Counted from the first letter of the stretch, positions 33,820-45,675 are shown. The stretch is 64,000 bases of DNA from Archivesica marissinica (GCA_014843695.1 CM026397.1:53007177-53071176); one strand, 5' to 3'. Translations and numbers: made by a program. Notes: a model not told the origin generated them from the letters alone.

Positions 33820-35970
33820 AAGCCCATTCTTGCTGTATATCAAGCCCTTTCTTGCTGAATATCAAGCCCATTCTTGCTATAAATCAAGCCCATTCTTGCT
33901 GTATATCAAGCCCATTCTTGCTGTAAATCAAGCCCATTCTTGCTGTATATCAAGCCCATTCTTGCTGTAAATCAAGCCCATTCTTGCTATAAATCAAGCC
34001 CATTCTTGCTGTAAATCAAGCCCATTCTTGCTATAAATCAAGCCCATTCTTGCTATAAATCAAGCCCATTCTTGCTATAAATCAAGCCTATTCTTGCTAT
34101 AAATCAAGCCCATTCTTGCTATAAATCAAGCCCATTCTTGCTGTATATCAAGCCCATTCTTGCTATAAATCAAGCCCATTCTTGCTATAAATCAAGCCCA
34201 TTCTTGCTATAAATCAAGCCCATTCTTGCTGTAAATCAAGCCCATTCTTGCTATAATCAAGCCCATTCTTGCTATAAATTAAGCCCATTCTTGCTGTAAA
34301 TCAAGCCCATTCTTGCCGTAAATCAAGCCCATTCTTGCTATATATCAAGCCCATTCTTGCGGCCCATTCTTGCTGTATATCAAGCCCATTCTTGCTATAT
34401 ATCAAGCCCATTCTTGCGGCCCATTCTTGCTGTATATCAAGCCCATTCTTGCTATATCAAGCCCATTCTTGCGGTTTTGTGTATATCAAGCCCATTCTTG
34501 CTGTATATCAAGCCCATTCTTGCTATATATCAAGCCCATTCTTGCGGCCCATTCTTGCTGTATATCAAGCCCATTCTTGCTGTAAATCAAGCCCATTCTT
34601 GCTGTATATCAAGCCCATTCTTGCTGTAAATCAAGCCCATTTTTGGGTTTTGTTTGTTCTTGCTGTATATCAAGCCCATTCTTGCTGTATATCAGCCCAT
34701 TCTTGCTGTATATCAAGCCCATTCTTGCTGTAATCAAGCCCATTCTTGCTATTATCAAGCCCATTCTTGCTGTATATCAAGCCCATTCTTGCTATAAATC
34801 AAGCCCATTCTTGCTGTAAATCAAGCCCATTCTTGCTGTATATCAAGCCCATTCTTGCTATATATATCAAGCCCATTCTTGCGGCCCATTCTTGCTGTAT
34901 ATCAAGCCCATTCTTGCTGTAAATCAAGCCCATTCTTGCTGTAAATCAAGCCCATTCTTGCTGTATATCAAGCCCATTCTTGCTGTAAATCAAGCCCATT
35001 CTTGCTATAAATCAAGCCCATTCTTGCTGTAAATCAAGCCCATTCTTGCTGTAAATCAAGCCCATTCTTGCTGTATATCAAGCCCATTCTTGCTGTAAAT
35101 CAAGCCCATTCTTGCTGTATATCAAGCCCATTCTTGCTGTAAATCAAGCCCATTCTTGCTGTATATGAAGCCCATTCTTGCTATAAATCAAGCCATTCTT
35201 GCTGTAAATCAAGCCCATTCTTGCTGTATATCAAGCCCATTCTTGCTATATATATCAAGCCCATTCTTGCGGCCCATTCTTGCTGTATATCAAGCCCATT
35301 CTTGCTGTATATCAAGCCCATTCTTGCTGTAAATCAAGCCCATTCTTGCTGTATATCAAGCCCATTCTTGCTATATATCAAGCCCATTCTTGCTGTATAT
35401 CAAGCCCATTCTTGCTGTATATCAAGCCCATTCTTGCTGTAAATCAAGCCCATTCTTGCTGTAAATCAAGCCCATTCTTGCCGTAAATCAAGCCCATTCT
35501 TGTTGTAAATCAAGCCCATTCTTGCTGTATATCAAGCCCATTCTTGCTGTATATCAAGCCCATTCTTGCTATAAATCAAGCCCATTCTTGCTGTATATCA
35601 AGCCCATTCTTGCTATATTCAAGCCCATCTTGCTGTATATCAAGCCCATTCTTGCTGTATATCAAGCCCATTCTTGCTGTAAATCAAGCCCATTCTTGCT
35701 GTAAATCAAGCCCATTCTTGCTGTAAATCAAGCCCATTCTTGCTGTATATATCAAGCCCATTCTTGCTGTATATCAAGCCCATTCTTGCTGTAAATCAAG
35801 CCCATTCTTGCTGTATATATCAAGCCCATTCTTGCTGTAAATCTAGCCCATTCTTGCTGTAAATCAAGCCCATTCTTGCTGTATATCAAGCCCATTCTTG
35901 CTGTAAATCAAGCCCATTCTTGCTGTATATCAAGCCCATTCTTGCTGTAAATCAAGCCCATTCTTGCTGT
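33820..35970. repeat. Minisatellite, 22-bp unit, about 97 copies (copy A)
   Basis: Unit CAAGCCCATTCTTGCTGTAA plus AT. Variants TATAAAT, GTATAT and a GCGGCCCATT deletion form recur in blocks. The other block copy is about 0.95 kb shorter. Confidence 0.97.
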
Positions 35971-36050
35971 AGATCCTTCTGCTACGAGAAGGGGGAAATA
36001 CGTGTTTAGGGGGGGGGGGGGTAAACACTTGTGGTATATACATCTAAATA

Positions 36051-36231
36051 CAGTCACACTTGCATGTGTTAGTGGTCATCCCTATCAAGCAGCCAACCTG
36101 TATTAAGCAGCCAGTTTCCAAATTCCCAATATGTTGTTTTATTATATATATGACCTCTATTAGGCAGTCGCATGTGCTAAGCAGCCACTTTATGTGATTC
36201 CTTTGGCTGGCTGCTTAAACACGTTTAACTG
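36051..36231. mobile_element. MITE-P (pogo-type), copy A
   Basis: Begins CAGTCACACTTGCATGTG and ends ACACGTTTAACTG with TA outside both ends; interior AAGCAGCCA words as in the family. Confidence 0.7.
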
Positions 36232-36519
36232 TAGACGCGTAGAGTTCAATCCATACGCCTACTTGGATGATTGGAACACAACATAGTCCGGTTCACGTAC
36301 CCATACCCGTATGTATGCACGTCACATATCTCAGCCTCGCTAATGACTCACTGCAATCATTACAATCATCAAACGACACACCGACCTACTTTCAAATCTC
36401 ACAAACAGAAATGATGACGATGATTTTTATTCCGTTTATTTACTCTCGCCTCTGGTGAACCATTTGGGCGAGCATTCTCTGAAGTTATGCGTGCGTTTCT
36501 AGCACCGTCTATTATTCGT

Positions 36520-36628
36520 GAACCATGTACTGGTTAACCGTTGGAGCCTGTCCATGAAAGGTGTTGTTCGATAAACTGATCGTCTCTCAAATGGGCTACC
36601 GGTAGCGACGTTAAATAAACATTTTTAA
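36520..36628 (+). repeat. SINE-C/B-type 3' fragment (copy A)
   Basis: GTACTGGTTAACCGTTGGAG (SINE-C body) followed by GCTACCGGTAGCGACGTTAA, the tail otherwise seen on SINE-B. Confidence 0.6.
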
Positions 36629-36698
36629 AGGGGGGGGAAGGAGAATGCAATGTCACCCTTCAACAATGTTCCTTCTTTGTATGTGATTAACTGTAATG

Positions 36699-36932
36699 TG
36701 GAAGTCGTGATAGCGCAGTGGATGCGCGTTCGCTTCAGGTGCGAAAGGTCCGGAGTTCGAGCCCCACTGGAGCCGTTAGGATTGTGCCCTTAGGCAAGGC
36801 ATTTAAATTCCACATTGCCTCTTCTCTCTCCCTCGTGGCGATGGATTCCATCAGGAATGAGGTCTCGAGAGTGATTTATATAAGTTGAAATAACTTGTTT
36901 CGCAATCGGGCTAAAATAAATTTGTATAAACT
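36699..36932 (+). repeat. SINE-A, full copy (copy A)
   Basis: tRNA-like head with A-box GATAGCGCAGTGGATGCG, an arm TTCGCTTCAGGTGCGAA placing CAG (Leu) in the anticodon position, and B-box GAGTTCGAGCCCC. Central GTGCCCTTAGGCAAGGCATT, tail TTGTTTCGCAATCGGGC, ending TTTGTATAAA. Confidence 0.9.
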
Positions 36933-37130
36933 AACTGTAATGTTGACGGACAATGCAATGCTTGGATCTTCTCTCACTTTTCATATGAAAAATATTACAT
37001 ATAACGCGCCCTCCATCTCGATCATGTCTTTAACGGTTCATCGTGGCTATTTTCTCAACGTTATCAAATATTAGGTGAATAGTTTCTTCAAGAAGCCCCT
37101 TGATAAATTTATGTCACGTGGGACCAACTA

Positions 37131-37314
37131 CAGTCTGCATCCGTTATGTCGAATTTCGTCAGACCGAACAAAATACTTCAACATAACCAAAGTTTGACAT
37201 AACGAAAGTCTATATAAACAGAGCCAGTTATATGTAAAATGATAGTGTCTGAAACGGGACTTTGATCCGACTTCGAGATAACAGAACCGACATTGACATA
37301 ACGGATGTAGACTG
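37131..37314. mobile_element. MITE-Q (TA-flanked), copy A
   Basis: Ends CAGTCTGCATCCGTTATGTC and GACATAACGGATGTAGACTG are near-perfect inverted repeats with TA outside. The same family is at 48459 and, in the opposite orientation, 59891. Pogo/Tigger-like by its ends (inferred). Confidence 0.8.
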
Positions 37315-37507
37315 TAGGTAAAACGAAACGACGTTTCGCTACGAAGTCCAGTATAGGTGGCACAATGACCACATTGTAAACTGCTTGATCAATATGGTTC
37401 AGTAAGTAACATTTACACTTCATTGAGCATCACATACATTATATTAAGCCTTTGTAAATGCCACGATTCGGTATCCACTCGCTACGACTTGAAAATATTG
37501 GCGAGTC

Positions 37508-37765
37508 ACGTCTCTGTGGCCTATTGGTTAAGGCGTCCGCCTACGGAGCGGGAGGTCGAAGGTTCGAATCTCGTCAGGGGTTCGTTCTGATATGACCGGT
37601 TGATGAGCCGCCAGCTAGTTAAATTATGGTTACCGAATGCCTACCAGCCTGACACCTGGCATACAAGCATAGGATTAGGGAAGTACTGATGTTCATAAAC
37701 AGGTGTCTCATAAGTCAGAAATGGCTGGCCCTTTAAATAGGGTTGACACTATAATAAACAAACAC
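37508..37765 (+). repeat. SINE-D, forward copy (copy A)
   Basis: tRNA-like head: TGGCCTATTGGTTAAGGCG, arm TCCGCCTACGGAGCGG with ACG (Arg) in the anticodon position, B-box GGTTCGAATCTCG. Body TGAGCCGCCAGCTAGTTAA, tail ACTATAATAAACAAACA. Confidence 0.85.
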
Positions 37766-37950
37766 AGCAGCATTGATGGATCGTACTGGTGTTGGTTTGA
37801 GTCTCGGTAAATCGACCTAAGTCTACATGTCTACATCCCCGCGAGGGTATTGAGATCCATGGACGCTCTATTAGTTAAGGAACCGCATTGAGCTTCGCAA
37901 AATTCTACTGCAACCTGCTTGAATTCAGTATAAAGTAAAAGTAAGTAAAG

Positions 37951-38200
37951 TGTTTGTTTATTATAGTGTCACCCCTATTTAAAGGGCCAGTCATTTCTGA
38001 CTTATGAGACACCTCTTTTTTATGAACATCAGTACTTCCCGAATCCTATGCTTGTATGCCAGGCGCCAGGCAATCGGTAACCATTATTTAACTAGCTGGC
38101 GGCTCACCAACCGGCCATATCAGAACGAACCCCTGACGAGATTCGAACCTTCGACATCACGCTCCGTAGGCGGACGCCTTAACCACTGGGCCACGGAGAC
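37951..38200 (-). repeat. SINE-D, inverted copy (copy A)
   Basis: Inverse of the 37508 copy, about 190 bases away, with a few differences. It lies upstream of the EGF-domain gene. Confidence 0.85.
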
Positions 38201-38346
38201 GGTATATGCCACTGTACTATGTCTAATCACAATAGAAGTCAATGCAGCGCAAGAAGAATACATATACATGTACTACTGTTTTATCAAATTCTAGGCAGCC
38301 CCGCGAATTGGCGGGCCGCCCGCCATATAAACACGTACAATTAATA

Positions 38347-38354
38347 TGACGTCA
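38347..38354 (+). promoter_or_regulatory. CRE-type site upstream of the EGF-domain gene (copy A)
   Basis: Perfect TGACGTCA palindrome 42 bases before the start codon, followed by further half-sites (TGACATAACGTCATAAC). CREB/ATF factors bind this sequence. Use here is inferred. Confidence 0.45.
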
Positions 38355-38395
38355 TAAACGTGACATAACGTCATAACACAAGTACGCCTCACAGG

Positions 38396-39637
38396 ATGGC
38401 GGCAATGGTTCGTTTGATTTTGCTATTTATGTCATTTTATCTGATTATCAACATTACAAACTGTAAAACAGACAGTAAAACAGACAACGGAAAACGGGAC
38501 GAAATAAGGGAATTACTTCCGGACATTAAAGAAATTGGCAAAAGCATCGATAACAATGGTATCAAAAGCGGTTTGTGGCTCGTCGGGACATATCTTGCTG
38601 CGCATAAATATTTTGGAGTAGACTTTCGATACCTTACTGGGAATATAGGGCCTAGTGATCAGGTTTTCTATAAGAAATTTCCCTCTCCTACTCTCAGAGA
38701 TCTTGACAAAGGTGTTGCATTAGCGTGTGAATCTTCTGCACTGGAATGCATAGAGGAGATTCTACCAAATGCAAGGTTATCGGGATCTCTTCAGCACATT
38801 ATGAAGACAGAGGAAGAACTCACTACTTTCGCCCCGTTTGAAAATAATTTTGAAGACTTTAAATATCGTCAGACAGCAATGTATTTTTTATGTTGGCATA
38901 CCCAGTTGCAAGATTCTTTCCTTGAATTTAATGAAGGGGAACAGTCGTGTTTATCTCATTTGAATGCCGTGGATGAAATTCCTGAGAAGATACGTTACAA
39001 ATTAATCAAAGATGAAACACCTGCGATTAACGATATCCGTGATGCGAACTTCAAAGAGGACGTTTTCACATGCGCTCACTTATGGTTCTGCCCAGACCCA
39101 TGCTACGGGAGGAAGGACAGAGGGAATTTTGTGAAGACAAATTTTAAAGTTAAAGGAAACCCTTGTTTAGATTTAAAGAACAGTGAGTGTAAATGGAAAA
39201 AGGGTGCGAACATTAACTTCCATGACCTTATACGAAACCGATTTAATTCTACGTGTGATTGCAATTCATATCACGTTGGATTCGAGTGGAACAGTAGATT
39301 TGGACTATGTGTTGATATAGATGAGTGCTTTAACAGAAAAGCGGATTGCCAAGATACTCGAATATGTAAAAATGCAATGGGATCATACATATGCGCATGC
39401 CCAAGAGGATATGATGTAAATCCGTCTACAGATACGTGTGAAAAGATGTCGGCCTTGCACCAATCAGCAACACTGCTGGAATTCAAGTACTTTGAGACGG
39501 ATGTAAACAGGGAGGAAAAGGAAGATTTTATCATGTCACTAATGGAATTCGTAGGTATATCCGCCAGTATCCGACTACATGCTTCATCCAGCCTCATTTT
39601 ACCTTTCACAATTCTGCTAAATAGAATAGTTTATTAA
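38396..39637 (+). CDS. Secreted EGF-domain protein, intronless, 413 aa (copy A)
   Basis: A single uninterrupted frame starting ACAGGATGGCG. Residues 1-23 form a signal peptide (hydrophobic LILLFMSFYLII ending at C23). The middle (about 24-300) has conserved-looking cysteines but no domain I recognise. Residues 307-348 are one calcium-binding EGF domain: DIDEC start, six cysteines, and the CKNAMGSYICAC pattern that can carry Asn hydroxylation. The last about 25 residues are moderately hydrophobic (SSSLILPFTILL), perhaps a weak GPI-anchor signal. The product is expected on the cell surface or outside the cell. The stop codon lies in the TTAA where a MITE begins. The second copy differs by D340N. 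The lack of introns may mean a retrocopy or a large terminal exon. Function unknown. Confidence 0.85.
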   Translation: MAAMVRLILLFMSFYLIINITNCKTDSKTDNGKRDEIRELLPDIKEIGKSIDNNGIKSGLWLVGTYLAAHKYFGVDFRYLTGNIGPSDQVFYKKFPSPTLRDLDKGVALACESSALECIEEILPNARLSGSLQHIMKTEEELTTFAPFENNFEDFKYRQTAMYFLCWHTQLQDSFLEFNEGEQSCLSHLNAVDEIPEKIRYKLIKDETPAINDIRDANFKEDVFTCAHLWFCPDPCYGRKDRGNFVKTNFKVKGNPCLDLKNSECKWKKGANINFHDLIRNRFNSTCDCNSYHVGFEWNSRFGLCVDIDECFNRKADCQDTRICKNAMGSYICACPRGYDVNPSTDTCEKMSALHQSATLLEFKYFETDVNREEKEDFIMSLMEFVGISASIRLHASSSLILPFTILLNRIVY

Positions 39638-39864
39638 CTCTTTCAACACCAAGTAACTGACATGGACTGGTCCATGATATTCTTAGACCAATAAATGAAG
39701 AAGAAAATTACATTCGGACCAGTTCATTTATCAAGATGGGTAATTTTGTCTAAAATTAGTAATACTACTTGCAAAAAGTGCAGATCCTGATGAGACGGCT
39801 CGTCACGAGCCGGCTCATCTGGATCTACACTTTTTGTAAGCCTATAAATAGAGGTCTGTGTTGT
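39634..39864. mobile_element. piggyBac-like MITE, copy 2, cut by gap
   Basis: Begins TTAACTCTTTCAACACC at the stop codon of the EGF-domain gene and runs into the N gap a few bases short of its right end. Confidence 0.85.
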
Positions 39865-40864
39865 NNNNNNNNNNNNNNNNNNNNNNNNNNNNNNNNNNNN
39901 NNNNNNNNNNNNNNNNNNNNNNNNNNNNNNNNNNNNNNNNNNNNNNNNNNNNNNNNNNNNNNNNNNNNNNNNNNNNNNNNNNNNNNNNNNNNNNNNNNNN
40001 NNNNNNNNNNNNNNNNNNNNNNNNNNNNNNNNNNNNNNNNNNNNNNNNNNNNNNNNNNNNNNNNNNNNNNNNNNNNNNNNNNNNNNNNNNNNNNNNNNNN
40101 NNNNNNNNNNNNNNNNNNNNNNNNNNNNNNNNNNNNNNNNNNNNNNNNNNNNNNNNNNNNNNNNNNNNNNNNNNNNNNNNNNNNNNNNNNNNNNNNNNNN
40201 NNNNNNNNNNNNNNNNNNNNNNNNNNNNNNNNNNNNNNNNNNNNNNNNNNNNNNNNNNNNNNNNNNNNNNNNNNNNNNNNNNNNNNNNNNNNNNNNNNNN
40301 NNNNNNNNNNNNNNNNNNNNNNNNNNNNNNNNNNNNNNNNNNNNNNNNNNNNNNNNNNNNNNNNNNNNNNNNNNNNNNNNNNNNNNNNNNNNNNNNNNNN
40401 NNNNNNNNNNNNNNNNNNNNNNNNNNNNNNNNNNNNNNNNNNNNNNNNNNNNNNNNNNNNNNNNNNNNNNNNNNNNNNNNNNNNNNNNNNNNNNNNNNNN
40501 NNNNNNNNNNNNNNNNNNNNNNNNNNNNNNNNNNNNNNNNNNNNNNNNNNNNNNNNNNNNNNNNNNNNNNNNNNNNNNNNNNNNNNNNNNNNNNNNNNNN
40601 NNNNNNNNNNNNNNNNNNNNNNNNNNNNNNNNNNNNNNNNNNNNNNNNNNNNNNNNNNNNNNNNNNNNNNNNNNNNNNNNNNNNNNNNNNNNNNNNNNNN
40701 NNNNNNNNNNNNNNNNNNNNNNNNNNNNNNNNNNNNNNNNNNNNNNNNNNNNNNNNNNNNNNNNNNNNNNNNNNNNNNNNNNNNNNNNNNNNNNNNNNNN
40801 NNNNNNNNNNNNNNNNNNNNNNNNNNNNNNNNNNNNNNNNNNNNNNNNNNNNNNNNNNNNNNNN
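39865..40864. other. Assembly gap (1000 N)
   Basis: Exactly 1000 Ns. Sequence on the right repeats sequence found 10.7 kb to the left of the gap. Confidence 1.
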
Positions 40865-41162
40865 ATCTATTTAATGACAGAATAAATAATGTTTTAACGG
40901 AAGCACTCACGTGGCACTGGGTGGTCATTTATACATGTTATGCACGTGCAGCACGTGGAACAACTGAGCGATGTATACGATGACATAATACTAACCACTT
41001 TCTATTTTACAACTTGAAAAACAGCTATAATAGCGAGAATGTCCACTGAACAGCGCAGTCGCTGTTGGAATGAATGTAGCTGGCACTTCGATTAGGCAGG
41101 TACGAACCTACCCAACATCTCATTTTTTTTCATTGAGGGAGAGAAAAGATTAAAACACGTAC

Positions 41163-41257
41163 CCGTCCATAGGATGTTTTGTAGTGGTCCTTTAGCTCCT
41201 GCAGCTCTTGGTTTGTGTGCGTGCTTAACACTTCTATAATGACCTTTTCATCAGTAC
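41163..41257 (-). CDS. Annexin exon 2 of those visible, second copy
   Basis: Same sequence and splice sites as 29581-29487 (THTNQELQELKDHYKTSYGR). No matching downstream exons follow to the left in this contig, so it is an isolated copy. Confidence 0.85.
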
Positions 41258-41334
41258 CTAAACACAAAATATGTGAAGAGTTTATGTTCATTAAACTCGT
41301 GGAGCGAGCGTTTATATGTATTTATAGTCGCCTC

Positions 41335-42978
41335 CGCATTATATACTAGAGGACATAGAAAAAGCACACCTACATTATATACTAGAGGACATAGAAAACG
41401 CACACCTACATTATATACTAGAGGACATAGAAAACGCACACCTACATTATATACTAGAGGACTAGAAAACGCACACCTACATTATATACTAGAGGACATA
41501 GAAAACGCACACCTACATTATATACTAGAGGACATAGAAAACGCACACCTACATTGTATACTAGGGGACATAGAAAACGCACACCTACATTATATACTAG
41601 GGACATAGAAAACGCACACCTACATTATATACTACAGGACATAGAAAACGCGCACCTACATTATACTCTAGAGGACATAGAAAACGTACACCTACATTAT
41701 ATACTAGGGGACATAGCAAACGCACACCTACATTATATACTAGAGGACATAGAAAACGCACACCTACATTATATACTAGAGGACATAGAAAACGCGCACC
41801 TACATTATACACTAGAGGACATAGAAAACGCGAACCTACATTATATACTAGAGGACATAGAAAACGCACACCTAAATTATATACTAGAGGACATAGAAAA
41901 CCGCACAACTACATATATACTAGAGGCATAGAAACGCACACCTAAAAAAAAAACACACACGCACAACACATTATATACTAGAGGACATAGAAAACGCACA
42001 CCTACATTATATACTAGAGGACATAGAAAAATGCACACCTACATTATATACTAGAGGACATAGAAAACGCACACCTACATTATATACTAGAGGACATAGA
42101 AAAAGCACACCTACATTATATACTAGTGGACATAGAAAACGCACACCTACATTATATACTAGTGGACATAGAAAACGCACACCTACATTATTACTAGAGG
42201 ACATAGAAAACGCACACCTATATTATATACTCGTGGACATAGAACACGCACACCTACATTATATACTAGAGGACATAGAAAACGCACACCTACATTATAT
42301 ACTAGAGGACATAGAAAACGCACACCTACATTATATACTAGAGGACATAGAAAACGCACACCTACATTATATACTAGAGGACATAGAAAACGCACACCTA
42401 CATTATATACTAGAGGACATAGAAAACGCACACCTACATTATATACTAGAGGACATAGAAAACGCACACCTACATTATATACTAGAGGACATAGAAAACG
42501 CACACCTACATTATATACTAGAGGACATAGAAAACGCACACCTACATTATATACTAGAGGACATAGAAAACGCACACCTACATTATATACTAGAGGACAT
42601 AGAAAACGCACACCTACATTATATACTAGAGGACATAGAAAACGCACACCTACATTATATACTAGAGGACATAGAAAACGTACTATACATATATACTAGA
42701 GGACATAGAAACGCACACTACATTATATACTAGAGGACATAGAAACGCACACCTACATTATATACTAGAGGACATAGAAAACGCACACCTACATTATATA
42801 CTAGAGGACATAGAAAACGCACACCTACATTATATACTAGAGGACATAGAAACGCACACTACATTATATACTAGAGGACATAGAAAACGCACACCTACAT
42901 TATATACTAGAGGACATAGAAAACGCACACCTACATTATATACTAGAGGACATAGAAAACGCACACCTACATTATATG
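41335..42978. repeat. Minisatellite, 36-bp unit (copy B)
   Basis: Same unit as 29667-31215, but with many one-base indels and substitutions between 41335 and 42250 and near 42680-42870. The middle is regular. The irregularity may be poor consensus at a contig start. Confidence 0.95.
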
Positions 42979-43097
42979 ATTATTATTACATGTACTGTTA
43001 TATATTGTTCATGTTTTGTTTTAATTACTTGTATGTGTGTACATATACATGAGACAATAATAAAGATTAAAACATTGCTATATATACAGCCACTTAC

Positions 43098-43170
43098 CAA
43101 ACCCTTTCATTGCTTTTCTCAGCTTCCCGGCAACAACCTCTTTGTCCAGGCCATGTCCAGTGACCGTGCC
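43098..43170 (-). CDS. First visible annexin exon, second copy
   Basis: Same as 31409-31337 (GHGLDKEVVAGKLRKAMKGF), with intact acceptor and donor. The N-terminal exon should lie at higher coordinates from here. Confidence 0.85.
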
Positions 43171-43261
43171 CTGATTTGAAAACATGATAAATGAGAACGC
43201 ATACATGAGTGCAATATTCAGTGAAATTGTTTTACTTAAATAGGAATATAAACGATATGTA

Positions 43262-44727
43262 TTGCATGTCCAATCATTGTACAATAAATTATTGCATGTC
43301 CAATCATTGTACAATAAATTATTGCATGTCCACTCATTGTACAATACATTATTGCATGTCCAATCATTGTACAATACATTATTGCATGTCCAATCACTGT
43401 ACAATAAATTATTGCATATCCCATCATTGTACAATACATTATTGCATGTCCCACCATTGTACAATACATTATTGCATGTCCCATCATTGTACACTACATT
43501 ATTGCATGTCCCATCATTATACAATACATTATTGCATGTCCCATCATTGTACAATGCATTATTGCATGTCCCATCATTGTACAATGCATTATTGCATGTC
43601 CCATCATTGTACAATACATTATTGCATGTCCCATCATTGTACAATACACTATTGCATGTCCCATCATTGTACAATGCATTATTGCATGTCCCATCATTAT
43701 ACAATGCATTATTGCATGTTCCATCATTGTACAATGCATTATTACATGTCCCATCATTGTACACTACATTATTACATGTCCCATCATTGTACAATACATT
43801 ATTACATGTCCCATCATTGTACAATACATTATTACATGTCCCATCATTGTACAATACATTATTGCATGTCCCATCATTGTACAATACATTATTGCATGTC
43901 CCATCATTGTACAATACATTATTGCATGTCCCATCATTGTACACTACATTATTACATGTCCCATCATTGTACAATACATTATTACATGTCCCATCATTGT
44001 ACAATACATTATTGCATGTCCCATCATTGTACAATATATTATTGCATGTCCCATCAGTATACACTACATTATTGCATGTCCCATCATTGTACAATACATT
44101 ATTACATGTCCCATCATTGTACAATACATTATTGCATGTCCCATCATTGTACAATACATTATTGCATGTCCCATCATTGTACAATACATTATTGCATGTC
44201 CCATCATTGTACAATACATTATTGCATGTCCCATCATTGTACAATACATTATTGCATGTCCCATCATTGTACAATACATTATTGCATGTCCCATCATTGT
44301 ACAATACATTATTGCATGTCCCATCATTGTACAATACATTATTGCATGTCCCATCATTGTACAATGCATTATTGCATGTCCCATCATTGTACAATACATT
44401 ATTGCATGTCCCATCATTGTACAATACATTATTGCATGTCCCATCATTGTACAATACATTATTGCATGTCCCATCATTGTACAATACATTATTACATGTC
44501 CCATCATTGTACAATACATTATTGCATGTCCCATCATTGTACAATACATTATTGCATGTCCCATCATTGTACAATACATTATTGCATGTCCCATCATTGT
44601 ACAATACATTATTGCATGTCCCATCATTGTACAATACATTATTGCATGTCCCATCATTGTACAATACATTATTGCATGTCCCATCATTGTACAATACATT
44701 ATTGCATGTCCCATCATTGTACAATGC
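43262..44727. repeat. Minisatellite, 30-bp unit, about 49 copies (copy B)
   Basis: Same unit as 31500-32246 but nearly twice as long. Confidence 0.97.
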
Positions 44728-44778
44728 ATCTCTATAATCATATGATATACAATGTAATCAAATTATAATCAACATATG

Positions 44779-45050
44779 GTTAACTTGAGGTAGTTGACTT
44801 CAAATCGCCGGTCCCTCATTGCTGTACGTTCGAATCACATTAGGGGTGTCGAATTATTTTACGTGAGGAAGCATATCAGATGTCTAGATGAAGGTCGGTG
44901 GTTCTACTCAGGTGACCCACCCACTATCCTTGCCTGAAACACTATGAGGGGCATTCTGGGTCTTCCTCCACCAATAATAGCTTGGCAGTCGCCATGTGAC
45001 CTAAGCTGTTCGCGCGACTTTAAACGTCCAACACAAAGACATGTTTAATA
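44779..45050 (+). repeat. SINE-E (copy B)
   Basis: Same as 32295-32567. Confidence 0.7.
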
Positions 45051-45055
45051 TCCCG

Positions 45056-45286
45056 TTCTATTGCTGTTAGTTAGTTTAGATATAGAACGAGCAAGGACCA
45101 TCATCTATGTGTAGCCATTGTAGTCTATGCAGTTCTATTGCTGTTAGTTAGTTTAGATATAGAACGAGCAAGGACCATCATCTATGTGTAGCCATTGTAG
45201 TCTATGCAGTTCTATTGCTGTTAGTTAGTTTAGATATAGAACGAGCAAGGGCCATCATCTATGTGTAGCCATTGTAGTCTATACAG
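45056..45286. repeat. Minisatellite, 77-bp unit, 3 copies (copy B)
   Basis: Half the copy number of 32573-33034. Confidence 0.97.
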
Positions 45287-45326
45287 GACAACCTACTTAC
45301 TTTGATTAGTCAGTTTAGTATTATAT

Positions 45327-45530
45327 GTATGCTAGAACTCCTTGAGGGACCCTAGACATGCTTATTTCTTGGCAGGTTTAGCCGAGCTAAACGGTTAACC
45401 AGTACTAAGCAATGTGGCACGATACTGTTTTCAAGGACACTACATACGTGCCGTGACCTAGTATCGGACACGACACCCCGCGATTCCACACCCGACGCTC
45501 TCTACCACTGTACCACAGAAACCACACTCC
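45327..45530 (-). repeat. SINE-C (copy B)
   Basis: As 33075 but with a longer head (GGTACAGTGGTAGAGAGCG on the minus strand) that copy A lacks. Confidence 0.75.
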
Positions 45531-45537
45531 ATAATGT

Positions 45538-45675
45538 TTAAACGCATTTAAATTCCACGTTGCCTCTTCTCTCTCCCTCGTGGCGATGGATTCCATCAGG
45601 AATGAGGTCTCGAGAGTAATTAATATAAATTGTAAGAACTTGTTTCGCAATCGAGCTAAAATAATTTTGCATAAA
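45538..45675 (+). repeat. SINE-A 3' part (copy B)
   Basis: Same as 33262-33405. Confidence 0.8.

Larger units (their letters stand above)
29189..39864. repeat. Duplicated block, copy A (left contig end)
   Basis: Matches 40865-51192 along its whole length, coding and non-coding, with single-base differences and changes in tandem-repeat number. It ends at the N gap. See the findings: contig-end geometry points to unmerged haplotypes. Confidence 0.9.

Noticed and set aside
33820..35970. CRISPR array (22-bp near-identical repeats)
   Set aside because: No unique spacers: units are directly adjacent, variants are of the repeat itself, and the genome is animal.
36709..36780. Functional tRNA-Leu gene
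   Set aside because: The head is tRNA-like but continues without a terminator into a SINE body and tail that recurs elsewhere.
39271..39609. Minus-strand 112-codon frame in the EGF-domain gene
   Set aside because: Shadow of the coding strand, which has the signal peptide and EGF cysteines.
39769..40983. Frames crossing 39865-40864
   Set aside because: Assembly gap.
43078..44768. Open frames of about 500 codons with a 10-residue repeat (and 31358-32286)
   Set aside because: Produced by the 30-bp minisatellite; several frames on both strands are open at once.
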